Source: Streptomyces sp. CB00316 (lineage in GTDB: Bacteria; Actinomycetota; Actinomycetes; Streptomycetales; Streptomycetaceae). From it: a stretch of DNA of 64,000 bases. The stretch is from the NCBI RefSeq assembly GCF_001905595.1, contig NZ_LIXI01000010.1:248001-312000 (forward strand), given 5' to 3'. The first letter of the stretch is position 1; the number at the start of each line of letters is the position of its first letter. The translations under genes were made by a program, and so were the position numbers. This document shows, in pieces, positions 32,322 through 41,850 of this stretch. Below the pieces are notes generated by a model that was given only the letters and a program-made list of their open reading frames with translations, was not told where the DNA came from and did not search any database.

Positions 32322-33548
32322 GTGCCTCGTACCATCCGGGACGTCGTCTTCGTCGACGGCGTCCGCACCCCGTTCGGCAAAGCGGGCCCGAAGGGCATCT
32401 ACCACGAGACCCGCGCCGACGATCTCGTCGTGAAGGCCATCCGGGAGCTGCTGCGCCGCAACCCGGACCTGGACCCGAAGAAGATCGACGAGGTCGCCAT
32501 CGCCGCGACCACGCAGATCGGCGACCAGGGCCTCACCCTCGGCCGTACCGCCGGGATCCTGGCCGGTCTGCCGCAGTCCGTCCCCGGCTACTCGATCGAC
32601 CGCATGTGCGCGGGCGCGCTGACCGCCGTCACCTCGACGGCCGGTTCCATCGCCTTCGGCGCGTACGACGTCGTCGTGGCCGGTGGCGTCGAGCACATGG
32701 GCCGCCACCCGATGGGCGAGGGCGTCGACCCGAACCCGCGGTTCGTGTCGGAGAAGCTGGTCGACGAGTCCGCCCTGTTCATGGGCATGACGGCGGAGAA
32801 CCTGCACGACCGCTACCCCACGATCACCAAGCAGCGCGCCGACGAGTACGCGGTGCGTTCGCAGGAGAAGGCCGCCAAGGCTTACGCCAACGGCAAGATC
32901 CAGCAGGACCTCGTACCGGTGTCGGTACGCCGCACCAACGCCGAGGCCGGCGAGACGGGCTGGGGCCTGGTCACCGCCGACGAGCCGATGCGCCCGGGCA
33001 CCACCATGGAGTCCCTGGCCAACCTGAAGACCCCCTTCCGCGCCCACGGCCGCGTGACGGCCGGTAACGCCGCGGGTCTCAACGACGGCGCCACCGCCTC
33101 CCTGCTCGCCGCCGAGGACGTCGCCCGCGAGCTGGGCCTCCCGGTCAAGATGCGCCTGGTCTCCTACGCCTTCGCGGGCGTCGAGCCGGAGGTCATGGGC
33201 TACGGCCCGATCCCGGCGACGGAGAAGGCGCTGGCCCAGGCCGGTCTGACCATCGACGACATCGGTCTCTTCGAGATCAACGAGGCGTTCGCCGTGCAGG
33301 TGCTCGCCTTCCTGGAGCACTACGGCATCGCCGACGACGACGTCCGTGTGAACCAGTACGGCGGCGCGATCGCGTACGGCCACCCGCTGGCCTCCTCCGG
33401 TGTCCGGCTCATGACGCAGCTGGCCCGGCAGTTCGAGGAGCAGCCCGAGGTCCGCTACGGCCTGACGACGATGTGCGTCGGCTTCGGCATGGGCGCGACG
33501 GTCGTCTGGGAGAACCCGCACTTCAACGCTGACGGAGGCAACAAGTGA
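32322..33548 (+). CDS. fadA: Acetyl-CoA acetyltransferase (3-ketoacyl-CoA thiolase)
   Basis: Last step of beta-oxidation: thiolytic release of acetyl-CoA. The 408-residue protein carries the acyl-accepting Cys in IDRMCAGALTAVTSTAG, the thiolase signature NEAFAVQVLAFLEHYG, His in YGHPLASSGVRLM and the second Cys in TTMCVGFGMG. The GTG start has GGAGGAG eight bases upstream. Its stop overlaps the start of fadB by four bases (GTGA), so the two subunits are made together as in classic FadAB complexes. Confidence 0.93.
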   Translation: MPRTIRDVVFVDGVRTPFGKAGPKGIYHETRADDLVVKAIRELLRRNPDLDPKKIDEVAIAATTQIGDQGLTLGRTAGILAGLPQSVPGYSIDRMCAGALTAVTSTAGSIAFGAYDVVVAGGVEHMGRHPMGEGVDPNPRFVSEKLVDESALFMGMTAENLHDRYPTITKQRADEYAVRSQEKAAKAYANGKIQQDLVPVSVRRTNAEAGETGWGLVTADEPMRPGTTMESLANLKTPFRAHGRVTAGNAAGLNDGATASLLAAEDVARELGLPVKMRLVSYAFAGVEPEVMGYGPIPATEKALAQAGLTIDDIGLFEINEAFAVQVLAFLEHYGIADDDVRVNQYGGAIAYGHPLASSGVRLMTQLARQFEEQPEVRYGLTTMCVGFGMGATVVWENPHFNADGGNK

Positions 33549-35674
33549 GCTCCACCACTGAGCTTCTGAAGGGTGCGGCCGAGCTGTTCCCGGGCGAGGT
33601 CGTCACGCAGGCGCACGTACGCCACCTGGACCTGCCGTCCGGTGGCGGGCGGTTCGCGCTCATCACGCTGGACAACGGCCTGGACCACACCAAGCCGACC
33701 ACCTTCGGACCGCAGTCGCTGGCGAACCTGGACGCCGCGATCGACCAGGTCGAGAAGGAGGCCGCCGACGGCACCATCACCGGCGTCGGCATCACCGGCA
33801 AGCCGTTCATCTTCGCCGTCGGCGCCGACCTCAAGGGCGTCGAGCTGCTCGGCCGCCACGAGGACGCGCTGGCCATCGGCAAGGGCGGCCACGACGTATT
33901 CCGCCGCCTGGCCGGCCTCGCGGTCCCGACGTTCGCGTACTACAACGGCGCGGCGATGGGCGGCGGTGTCGAGGTCGGTCTGCACTGCGCCTACCGCACC
34001 GTCTCCACCGCCATCCCGGCGTTCTCGCTGCCCGAGGTCTTCCTCGGCCTGGTCCCCGGCTGGGGCGGCTGCGCGCTGCTCCCGAACCTGATCGGCGCGG
34101 ACCGCGCGGTCTCGGTGATCATCGAGAACTCGCTCAACCAGAACCGTCAGCTCAAGGGCAAGCAGGTCTTCGAGCTCGGGATCGCCGACGCGATCTTCGA
34201 GGGCGCGGACTTCCTGGAGCAGTCGCTGATCTGGACCGCGTCCGTCCTCAAGGGCGAGCTGGCCGTCGAGCGCCCCGCGATCGACCGCGGCGAGGCCTGG
34301 GACGCGGCCGTCGCCCGCGGCCGGGCCATCGCGGACTCCAAGGTGCACGGCGCCGCCCCGGCCGCGTACCGCGCGCTGGACATCATCGCGGCGGCGAAGG
34401 ACGGCGACCTCTCCGCCGGCTTCGACGCCGAGGACCGGGCGCTCGCGGACCTGATCATGGGCGGCGAGCTGCGCAGCGGCATCTACGCCTTCAACCTGGT
34501 CCAGAAGCGCGCCAAGCGCCCGGCCGGTGCCCCGGACAAGAACCTGGCCCGCCCGGTCACCAAGGTCGGCGTCGTGGGCGCTGGCCTGATGGCCTCGCAG
34601 CTGGCGCTGCTGTTCCTGCGCCGCCTGGAGGTCCCGGTCGTCCTCACGGACATCGACCAGGAGCGCGTCGACAAGGGTGTGGGCTACGTCCACGCCGAGA
34701 TCGAGAAGCTGCTCGGCAAGGGCCGCATCAATCAGGACAAGGCCAACCGCCTCAAGGGCCTGGTCTCCGGTGTGCTCGACAAGGCCGAGGGCTTCGCGGA
34801 CGCGGACTTCATCATCGAGGCCGTCTTCGAGGAGATCGGCGTCAAGCAGCAGGTGTTCGCGGAGGTCGAGGCGGTCGCCCCGGCTCACGCGATCCTCGCC
34901 ACCAACACCTCCTCGCTCTCGGTGACAGAGATGGCGTCGAAGCTGAAGAACCCCGAGCGGGTCGTCGGCTTCCACTTCTTCAACCCGGTCGCGATCCTCC
35001 CGCTGCTGGAGATCGTCCGCGGCGAGCAGACCGACGACGCCTCGCTGGCGACGGCGTTCGGTGTGGCCCGCAAGCTGAAGAAGACGGCGGTCCTGGTGAA
35101 GGACGCCCCGGCGTTCGTCGTCAACCGCATCCTCACCCGCTTCATGGGCGAGATCCAGAACGTCATCGACGAGGGCACCCCGGTCGAGGTCGCGGAGAAG
35201 GCCGTCGAGCCGCTCGGCCTGCCGATGTCCCCGCTGGTGCTCCTGGAGCTGGTCGGTCCGGCGATCGGCCTGCACGTGTCCGAGACCCTGAACCGCGCCT
35301 TCCCGGAGCGCTTCACCGTCTCGCAGAACCTCGCGGCGGTCGTCAAGGCCGGCAAGCGCGGCTTCTACGTCTACGACTCCGGCGCGCCGGTCCTCGACCC
35401 CGAGGTCGCCGCCCTCCTCAAGCAGGGCGACACAGTCCTCACCGAGGAGCAGACCCGCGACCGCGTGCTCGACGCGGTGGCGCAGGAGATCAGCCTGATG
35501 CTGGACGAGGGTGTCGTCGCCGAGGCGCAGGACATCGACCTGTGCCTGATCACCGGTGCGGGCTGGCCCTTCCACCTGGGCGGCATCACGCCGTACCTGG
35601 ACCGTGAGGGCGTCTCCCAGCGGGTGAACGGCAAGCCGTTCCTGGCGCAGGGCGTGGCGAGCGTGCCTGCCTAG
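33545..35674 (+). CDS. fadB: Fatty-acid oxidation complex alpha subunit (enoyl-CoA hydratase / 3-hydroxyacyl-CoA dehydrogenase)
   Basis: A 709-residue bifunctional enzyme. The N-terminal crotonase domain (to ~300) holds IFAVGADLKGVELLG, NGAAMGGGVEVGLHC and the catalytic Glu in LPEVFLGLVPGWGG. The dehydrogenase half begins with the NAD-binding VGVVGAGLMASQLALLF (~residue 345), followed by TNTSSLSVTEMA and the catalytic His-Asn block GFHFFNPVAILPLLE. A C-terminal dimer region ends PFLAQGVASVPA. It starts inside the fadA stop. A strong hairpin 15 bases after the stop ends the operon. Confidence 0.93.
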   Translation: MSSTTELLKGAAELFPGEVVTQAHVRHLDLPSGGGRFALITLDNGLDHTKPTTFGPQSLANLDAAIDQVEKEAADGTITGVGITGKPFIFAVGADLKGVELLGRHEDALAIGKGGHDVFRRLAGLAVPTFAYYNGAAMGGGVEVGLHCAYRTVSTAIPAFSLPEVFLGLVPGWGGCALLPNLIGADRAVSVIIENSLNQNRQLKGKQVFELGIADAIFEGADFLEQSLIWTASVLKGELAVERPAIDRGEAWDAAVARGRAIADSKVHGAAPAAYRALDIIAAAKDGDLSAGFDAEDRALADLIMGGELRSGIYAFNLVQKRAKRPAGAPDKNLARPVTKVGVVGAGLMASQLALLFLRRLEVPVVLTDIDQERVDKGVGYVHAEIEKLLGKGRINQDKANRLKGLVSGVLDKAEGFADADFIIEAVFEEIGVKQQVFAEVEAVAPAHAILATNTSSLSVTEMASKLKNPERVVGFHFFNPVAILPLLEIVRGEQTDDASLATAFGVARKLKKTAVLVKDAPAFVVNRILTRFMGEIQNVIDEGTPVEVAEKAVEPLGLPMSPLVLLELVGPAIGLHVSETLNRAFPERFTVSQNLAAVVKAGKRGFYVYDSGAPVLDPEVAALLKQGDTVLTEEQTRDRVLDAVAQEISLMLDEGVVAEAQDIDLCLITGAGWPFHLGGITPYLDREGVSQRVNGKPFLAQGVASVPA

Positions 35675-35688
35675 CCACTGACTGCGGG

Positions 35689-35726
35689 AAGGGGCCCGGC
35701 TCACCGTACGGTGAGCCGGGCCCCTT
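35689..35726 (+). terminator. Terminator of the fadA-fadB operon
   Basis: 38-base perfect palindrome, arms AAGGGGCCCGGCTCACCGT and ACGGTGAGCCGGGCCCCTT, followed by TT. Confidence 0.8.
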
Positions 35727-35742
35727 TGCGTTCTGTACTGCG

Positions 35743-36396
35743 TCAGCGTCGCGGTGCCGTGGTGCGCAGCACTCCCGGTCCGGTGCCCGGATCGAGGACG
35801 TAGTCGAACCAGTCGTACCCCAGGTGGCCGTGGAAGGGGTCGTAGACCACCGGCCTTCTCGATCTCCCTGCGCGGGGCGGAGACCGGCTCGGCGGCGGGC
35901 CCGTACCCACTCACCTCGCCGATCAGGTCGATCGTCTCGCGTACCGAAACGCCTTCCCCGCGGCCGATGTTGACCGTCAGATCCGTTCCGGGACCCTAGG
36001 ACCACCGGCGCCGCACCCTGGGTGAGCTTCTCGAAGACCATGGGCACGAGGTTGAAGACACCGGGGTCGACGAGGTGGGGGGCCGCCGCGCCCGCCACGT
36101 TGAAGTAGCGCATCGGGGCGGTAGCCATTTTGTGGGCCCGCCCCACCGCCCGCACCATCCACTCACCGGCCAGCTTGGTCTCCCCGTACGGGTTGACCGG
36201 GGCGCACGGCGTCTCCTCCATCACCCGCTGCACGACCGGCATGCCGTACACGGCCGCCGACGAGGAGAACAGGAACGCGCGCACGGTCTCCGGTGGAGAG
36301 ATCGTCGTAGACCGCGACGGGCTCACCGGCCGCCGTCATGGCGCGCACGACGTCAGCCCCGATGTAGCCTGCACCGCCCGTTATCAACCAGGTCAT
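35743..36396 (-). pseudogene. galE: Decayed UDP-glucose 4-epimerase (galE) plus a second gene fragment
   Basis: The 5' end is intact (ATG 36396: MTWLITGGAGYIGADVVRAM, AVYDDLSTGD, the NAD-binding Rossmann motif). After ~36 residues the frame breaks and ~70 residues are missing. A second frame then gives RAFLFSSSAAVYGMPVVQRV, the YGETKLAGEWMVRA active-site Tyr-Lys block and MRYFNVAGAAAPHLVDPGVF up to GAAPVVLG. A further deletion leads to VNIGRGEGVSVRETIDLIGE in another frame. The last ~100 bases (35743-35850) encode an unrelated-looking end, VYDPFHGHLGYDWFDYVL, to a stop. At ~650 bases against a normal ~975, it cannot make an epimerase. Confidence 0.75.
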
Positions 36397-36583
36397 GAGC
36401 GAATAAAGTTCGACGTACCCCTGCCCCTTTATCCGCATCGGCCCCTCCGCGCCAGGGCTCATCTGTTCTATAGTGCTCGGTCAGTCGAACATTCACGGAC
36501 CGGTCACACTCCCCCACCCGAGTCCCCCGTACTCCCCTGCTCCCCTGCTCCCCTGGGCGAAGAGATTTGAGGACTCGAGCACA

Positions 36584-37663
36584 ATGAGGCACGACGAGAC
36601 GACACCCCGCCCCCGCGCCTCCCGACGCGCGGCGAAACCGCGCAGGCGCCGCCGCGGCCTGAAGATCACGCTCGGTGTCCTGCTCGTCCTGCTGCTCGCG
36701 GGCGGCGGCACCGTCTACTGGCTCTACAGTCAGCTCGACGGCAACATCAAGGGCGTCGACATCGACAAGGCGCTCGGCGAGGACCGCCCGGAGAAGCTCC
36801 CCACCAGTGGGCAGAATTTGCTGGTCCTGGGCTCGGACTCGCGAGCCGGCGCGGAGAACAGGGAGTTGGGCGGCGGCGGAGACCTCAGCGGCGCCCGTTC
36901 CGACACCGCGCTGGTCGTCCACATACCCGAGGGCCGCTCCAAGGCCGTCGCCGTCTCCATACCGCGCGACACCCTGGTGACCCGGCCCGAGTGCGTCAAG
37001 GACGGCGGATCGACGGTGCCCGCCAAGGACCGCGTCATGTTCAACTCCGTCTACGCCCAAGTCGGTCCGGCCTGTGTGGTGAAGACGGTGGAGAAGATGT
37101 CCGGCGTCCGCATCGACCACTACCTGGAGATCAACTTCGCCGGGTTCAAGGACCTGGTCGACGCCATCGGCGGCGTCACCGTCGACGTACCGCAGGACAT
37201 CGACGACAAGGCGAGCGGGCTGAACCTCACCGCAGGCCCGCAGAGGCTGGACGGCACCGAGTCCCTCGCGTACGTCCGGACCCGGCACGGCATCGGCGAC
37301 GGCAGCGACCTCGGCCGCATCGGGCTCCAGCAGCAGTTCCTCATCGCTCTGCTGAGCGAGGTCAAGTCGCAGGATCTGCTGGGCAGTCCGGCGAGTTCGT
37401 ACAAGATCGCCAACTCGGTCACCAAGTCGCTCACCACCGACTCGGGGCTCGCCTCGCTCACCTCGCTTGCGGAGTTCGGCCGCTCCATGAACGGCGTGGA
37501 CCCGGCATCGATGGAGACGATCATGCTGCCGGTGGCGTACGACAAGGTCGACCCGAACCGCGTGGTCGCCGCCGAGCCGCAGGCCGGTCAGCTGTGGAAG
37601 GCGATCCGCGAGGACACGGCGATCCCCGAGGAGGCGAAGAAGTCCCCCGCAACCGGCGGCTGA
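36584..37663 (+). CDS. LytR-CpsA-Psr (LCP) family transferase
   Basis: A 359-residue membrane-anchored enzyme that links glycopolymers to peptidoglycan on the outer face of the membrane. A basic cytoplasmic start (RRAAKPRRRRRGLK) precedes one membrane helix (ITLGVLLVLLLAGGGTVYWL). The LCP domain shows NLLVLGSDSRAG, SDTALVVHIPEG, VSIPRDTLV, HYLEINFAGFKDLVDAIGGV and YVRTRHGIGDGSDLGRIGLQ with the catalytic Arg/Asp residues. The ATG has GAGGA 12 bases upstream. Upstream in-frame codons are implausible. The upstream neighbour is the galE relic, which hints at a former polysaccharide locus. Confidence 0.85.
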   Translation: MRHDETTPRPRASRRAAKPRRRRRGLKITLGVLLVLLLAGGGTVYWLYSQLDGNIKGVDIDKALGEDRPEKLPTSGQNLLVLGSDSRAGAENRELGGGGDLSGARSDTALVVHIPEGRSKAVAVSIPRDTLVTRPECVKDGGSTVPAKDRVMFNSVYAQVGPACVVKTVEKMSGVRIDHYLEINFAGFKDLVDAIGGVTVDVPQDIDDKASGLNLTAGPQRLDGTESLAYVRTRHGIGDGSDLGRIGLQQQFLIALLSEVKSQDLLGSPASSYKIANSVTKSLTTDSGLASLTSLAEFGRSMNGVDPASMETIMLPVAYDKVDPNRVVAAEPQAGQLWKAIREDTAIPEEAKKSPATGG

Positions 37664-37700
37664 CGGTACATCGCGCCGCTCCCCGTGGCACCCTGCCGGG

Positions 37701-38120
37701 ATGAGCGAGGAGGCGACGGTACTGGTGATCGTGGACGGAGCCAACGTGGTCGGGTCCGTGCCCGACGGCTGGTGGCGCGACCGGCGCGGGGCGGCGGAGC
37801 GACTGCGGGACTCCCTGGTCCCGTACGCGGCGGACGGGCTGCCGGGGCTGCCCCATCCCGCCCGGATCGTGCTCGTCGTCGAAGGGGCGGCCCGGGGCGT
37901 CGAGTCCGTCGCCGGGGTCGAGGTCGCCCCGGCCCCCGGCAGCGGTGACGACCTGATCGCCGAACTGGCGGCGTCCGCAGCCCCGGAGCGCGGCTGCGTC
38001 GTCGTCACCGCCGACCGCGGGCTGCGGCAGCGGGTCGAGGCGTACGGGGCCCGGTGCGTCGGGCCCCGTACGGTACGGCCCCAGGGAGCCTCAGGCGGAT
38101 CAGGGCCGGACACACCCTAA
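37701..38120 (+). CDS. NYN-domain (YacP/PIN-like) putative ribonuclease
   Basis: A 139-residue protein with the start VLVIVDGANVVGSVPDGWW, typical of NYN domains, which are metal-dependent RNases related to PIN domains. Acidic positions include Asp11 in VDGANV, GSGDDLIAELAA and VVVTADRGLRQRV, near the end. The substrate is unknown. The basic/Gly-rich tail runs four bases past the convergent permease stop, so the two genes overlap tail to tail. Confidence 0.65.
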   Translation: MSEEATVLVIVDGANVVGSVPDGWWRDRRGAAERLRDSLVPYAADGLPGLPHPARIVLVVEGAARGVESVAGVEVAPAPGSGDDLIAELAASAAPERGCVVVTADRGLRQRVEAYGARCVGPRTVRPQGASGGSGPDTP

Positions 38121-39619
38121 CGGCCCTTCTTGCCCAGCAGGCTGTGGGAACGCCCGTACACGAAGTAGATGAGCACGCCGAGCGCCATCCACACGGCGAA
38201 CCGGAACCAGGTCTCCAGCGGCAGATTGAGCATCAGCCAGCCCGAGGCGGCCACCGAGGCGATCGGCAGCACCGGCACCCACGGGGTGCGGAAGGCGCGG
38301 GGCAGGTCGGGGCGGGTGCGGCGCAGGACCAGGACGCCGAGCGCGACGACGACGAACGCGAAGAGCGTGCCGATGTTCACCAGGGTGGCCAGCTCGTCGA
38401 TGCTCGTGAACCCGGCGATGATCGCGATCAGCACGCCGAGCAGGATCGTCGGGCGGTAGGGGGTGCGGAAGCGCGGGTGCGTCTTGGAGAAGAAGCGCGG
38501 CAGCAGGCCGTCACGGCTCATCGCGAAGAAGACCCGGGTCTGGCCGAGCAGCAGGATCATGCAGACCGTGGTCAGACCGACCGCCGCACCGAAGCTGATC
38601 ACGCCCGCGTAGAACGGATGGCCGGTGGCTTTGAAGGCGTCCGCGAGCGGGGCGCTGACGGAGAGTTCGCTGTAGTGCTGCATGCCGGTGACCACGATCG
38701 AGACCACCACGTAGAGCACCGTGCAGATGATGAGCGAACCGAGGATGCCACGCGGCATGTCGCGCTGGGGCAGCTTGGTCTCCTCCGCCGCCGTGGCCAC
38801 CACGTCGAAGCCGATGAAGGCGAAGAAGACGATGGAGGCGGCGGTGAAGATGCCCATGATGCCGAAGTTGGTCGGCTCGTAGCCGAAGATCAGCTGCACC
38901 AGCGGGGCGTCCCAGCCGGAACCGGCGGGCTGCTTCTCGGCCGGGGGGATGAAGGGCCTGTAGTTCTCGGCCTTGACGAAGAAGAGGCCCGCGATGATCA
39001 CGATGAAGACCACGCCGAGCTTGATCGCCACGACGACCGCGGTGACCCGGGCGGAGAGCTTCATGCCGACGACCAGGATGGCGGTCAGGATCAGCACCAG
39101 GATGAAAGCCAGCAGGTCGAAGCCGAACCCCTCCGCCACATCGGGTCCTGACAGCGCCTCGGGCATAGTCCAGTTGACGTTGTCCAACAGCGAGCGGACG
39201 TAGCCGGACCAGCCGACCGCGACCACCGCCGTGCCCAGGGCGAACTCCAGCACCAGGTCCCAGCCGATGATCCAGGCCACCAGCTCGCCGAGCGACGCGT
39301 ACGAGAACGTGTACGCGGAGCCGGCGACGGGGACGGTGGAGGCGAACTCGGCGTAGCAGAGAGCGGCCAGGGCGCACACCACACCCGCCGCGACGAACGC
39401 GAGGGCGGTCGCGGGGCCCGCCGTCTCCTTGGCGACCTTGCCCGTGAGGACGAAGATTCCGGTTCCGATGATGACACCGACGCCGAAGACGGTCAGGTCA
39501 AGGGCGGAAAGGGACTTCTTGAGCGCGTGCTCGGGCTCCTCGGTGTCAAGGATCGACTGCTCGACGGACTTGGTGCGGAACATGCCCCTTCCGCGGGGTG
39601 GTGTGACCTGCGCGCTCAC
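38117..39619 (-). CDS. APC-family amino-acid permease (CAT/YfnA type)
   Basis: A 500-residue integral membrane transporter with about twelve helices. Family marks are LDLTVFGVGVIIGTGIFVLTG, AGPATALAFVAAGVVCALAA, YAEFASTVPVAGSAYTFSYA and FFAFIGFDVVATAAEETKLP. It resembles cationic amino-acid transporters that import basic or branched amino acids by proton or exchange coupling; the substrate is not decided by sequence. GTG 39619 is chosen because GGAGG lies eight bases upstream. A GTG at 39637 would overlap that site. It is transcribed away from dxs, whose terminator lies just upstream. Confidence 0.85.
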   Translation of the reverse strand: MSAQVTPPRGRGMFRTKSVEQSILDTEEPEHALKKSLSALDLTVFGVGVIIGTGIFVLTGKVAKETAGPATALAFVAAGVVCALAALCYAEFASTVPVAGSAYTFSYASLGELVAWIIGWDLVLEFALGTAVVAVGWSGYVRSLLDNVNWTMPEALSGPDVAEGFGFDLLAFILVLILTAILVVGMKLSARVTAVVVAIKLGVVFIVIIAGLFFVKAENYRPFIPPAEKQPAGSGWDAPLVQLIFGYEPTNFGIMGIFTAASIVFFAFIGFDVVATAAEETKLPQRDMPRGILGSLIICTVLYVVVSIVVTGMQHYSELSVSAPLADAFKATGHPFYAGVISFGAAVGLTTVCMILLLGQTRVFFAMSRDGLLPRFFSKTHPRFRTPYRPTILLGVLIAIIAGFTSIDELATLVNIGTLFAFVVVALGVLVLRRTRPDLPRAFRTPWVPVLPIASVAASGWLMLNLPLETWFRFAVWMALGVLIYFVYGRSHSLLGKKGR

Positions 39620-39705
39620 CTGCGTACCTCCACGCACTCGTTGTGAACGCCATGATGGGGAGCGGGTGGCGCGCGATCACGCCATCTGGCCCGTTTCATG
39701 CGAAT

Positions 39706-39745
39706 GGCCGGGAGAACCACCCGTACAGGGGCGGTTCTCCCGGCC
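39706..39745 (-). terminator. Terminator of dxs
   Basis: 13-base stem GGCCGGGAGAACC / GGTTCTCCCGGCC with a 14-base loop, between the dxs stop and the permease start. Confidence 0.75.
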
Positions 39746-39772
39746 CGTCGGCCCTACGGAGAGGTACGCGGG

Positions 39773-41686
39773 TCAGTCGCGGGCGGGCTCCACCGCGTGG
39801 CTCTCGAAGCGGCCGTCCAGCTTGGCGACCAGACCGGTGACCTGGCGCGCGATGTCCGGGGCGGTCAGTCCGATCTCGGCCATGACCTCGCCGCGGGAGG
39901 CGTGGTCGAGGAAGACCGGCGGGATGCCGAAGTCGCGCAGCGGTACGTCGACGTCGGCGTCGCGCAGGGCCTGGGCGACGGCGGAACCGACACCTCCGGC
40001 GCGGCTGTTGTCCTCGACGGTGACGACGACGCGGTGGCGCTCGGCGAGCGGGGCGAGGGCCTCGTCGACCGGTTTGACCCAGCGCGGGTCGACGACGGTG
40101 CTGGAGATTCCCTGGGCGTCCAGCAGATCGGCGATCTCCAGGCACATCGGGGCGAGCGCGCCGACGGAGACGATCAGGACGTCCGGGCGGGCGGCCTTCG
40201 GCTCGCGCAGGACGTCCATGCCACCGGCCCGGCCGACGGCCTTGACCGCCGGGCCGACCGCGCCCTTGGAGAAGCGGACCACGGTGGGCGCGTCGTCGAC
40301 GGCGACGGCCTCGCGCAGCTGGGCACGGACCTGGTCGGCGTCGCGCGGCGCGGCGATGCGGAGGGTGGGCACGCACTGGAGGATCGACATGTCCCACATG
40401 CCGTTGTGCGAGGCGCCGTCCGTGCCGGTGATGCCGGCCCGGTCCAGGACGAAGGTGACGCCGCACTTGTGCAGGGCGACGTCCATCAGGACCTGGTCGA
40501 AGGCGCGGTTGAGGAAGGTCGCGTAGACCGCGAAGACCGGGTGGAGACCGCCGGTGGCGAGGCCCGCCGCGGAGACCGCGCCGTGCTGCTCGGCGATGCC
40601 GACGTCGTAGATCCGGTCCGGAAAGGCCTCCTCGAACTTGCCGAGGCCGACGGGCTGGAGCATGGCCGCGGTGATCGCGACGATGTCCTCGCGCTCGTGG
40701 CCGAGCTTGACCATCTCCTCGCCGAAGACCGAGGTCCAGTCGAGGCCGGAGGTGGAGATCGGCAGACCGGTGTCCGGGTGGATCTTGCCGACGGCGTGGA
40801 AGCGGTCGGCCTCGTCCTGGAGGGCCGGGGTGTAGCCGCGGCCCTTCTCGGTGAGGCAGTGCACGATGACCGGGCCGCCGAAGCGCTTGGCGCGCTGGAG
40901 CGCGGACTCCAGGGCCTCGATGTCGTGGCCGTCGATGGGACCGACGTACTTCAGGCCGAGGTCCTCGAACATCCCCTGCGGCGCGATGAAGTCCTTCAGG
41001 CCCTTCTTGGCGCCGTGCAGGGTCTCGTAGAGCGGGCGGCCGACGACGGGCGTGCGCTCCAGGATGTCCTTGCCGCGGGCCAGGAACCGCTCGTAACCGT
41101 CGGTGGTACGGAGGGTGGCGAGGTGGTTGGCCAGGCCGCCGATCGTCGGAGCGTACGAGCGCTCGTTGTCGTTGACGACGATGACGAGCGGGCGGTCCTT
41201 GGCGGCGGCGATGTTGTTCAGCGCCTCCCAGGCCATACCGCCGGTGAGCGCGCCGTCACCGATGACCGCGACGACGCGGTCGTCCTTCTTCAGGACCTCG
41301 TTCGCCTTGGCCAGGCCGTCGGCCCAGCCGAGCACCCCGGAGGCATGGCTGTTCTCGATGATGTCGTGCTCGGACTCGGCACGGGAGGGGTAGCCGGAGA
41401 GGCCGCCCTTGCTCTTGAGCCGGGAGAAGTCCTGGCGGCCGGTGAGCAGCTTGTGGACGTAGGCCTGGTGGCCGGTGTCCCACAGCACCTTGTCCTGGGG
41501 CGACTCGAATACCCGGTGCAGGGCGATGGTGAGCTCGACGACGCCCAGGTTGGGGCCGAGGTGTCCGCCGGTCTTGGACACCGCGTCCACGAGGAAGGTG
41601 CGGATCTCCTCCGCGAGCTCCTCCAGCTCACCGAGGCTGAGCCGGTCCAGGTCGCGCGGTCCCTTGATGCGGGTCAGCAGATCCAC
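39773..41686 (-). CDS. dxs: 1-deoxy-D-xylulose-5-phosphate synthase
   Basis: First enzyme of the MEP isoprenoid pathway, condensing pyruvate and glyceraldehyde 3-phosphate with thiamine diphosphate. Full length at 637 residues. Visible are SKTGGHLGPNLGVVELTIAL, WDTGHQAYVHKLLTG, the ThDP/Mg motif GDGALTGGMAWEALNN ending in VNDN, the Glu motif YDVGIAEQHGAVSAAGLA and RAGITGTDGASHNGMWD. The GTG start follows AAGGAGG with seven bases between. A single-gene unit, closed by its own hairpin. Confidence 0.95.
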   Translation of the reverse strand: MDLLTRIKGPRDLDRLSLGELEELAEEIRTFLVDAVSKTGGHLGPNLGVVELTIALHRVFESPQDKVLWDTGHQAYVHKLLTGRQDFSRLKSKGGLSGYPSRAESEHDIIENSHASGVLGWADGLAKANEVLKKDDRVVAVIGDGALTGGMAWEALNNIAAAKDRPLVIVVNDNERSYAPTIGGLANHLATLRTTDGYERFLARGKDILERTPVVGRPLYETLHGAKKGLKDFIAPQGMFEDLGLKYVGPIDGHDIEALESALQRAKRFGGPVIVHCLTEKGRGYTPALQDEADRFHAVGKIHPDTGLPISTSGLDWTSVFGEEMVKLGHEREDIVAITAAMLQPVGLGKFEEAFPDRIYDVGIAEQHGAVSAAGLATGGLHPVFAVYATFLNRAFDQVLMDVALHKCGVTFVLDRAGITGTDGASHNGMWDMSILQCVPTLRIAAPRDADQVRAQLREAVAVDDAPTVVRFSKGAVGPAVKAVGRAGGMDVLREPKAARPDVLIVSVGALAPMCLEIADLLDAQGISSTVVDPRWVKPVDEALAPLAERHRVVVTVEDNSRAGGVGSAVAQALRDADVDVPLRDFGIPPVFLDHASRGEVMAEIGLTAPDIARQVTGLVAKLDGRFESHAVEPARD

Positions 41687-41797
41687 CCGTGCCTCCTTGC
41701 GTTTGAGCTGATCGAGCGTGCCGATCCGATGAGTCTAATGTTCCACTACCGGGCCCCGGCATCGGGAGCCTGTGTTCGAACGCGGCCGGCCGGGGAC

Positions 41798-41840
41798 GCG
41801 CAGGTGCCCGGCACCCCCGTGGGGCGCCGGGCACCTGCGC
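41798..41840 (-). terminator. Terminator of the xylF-xylG-xylH operon
   Basis: 15-base stem GCGCAGGTGCCCGGC / GCCGGGCACCTGCGC around a GC-rich loop, just after the permease stop. Confidence 0.75.
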
Positions 41841-41850
41841 GGATCCGCGG

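Noticed and set aside
33455..35914. 819-codon minus-strand frame opposite fadB
   Set aside because: Shadow frame. Its first ~35 residues overlap the galE relic, the rest has no coding character.
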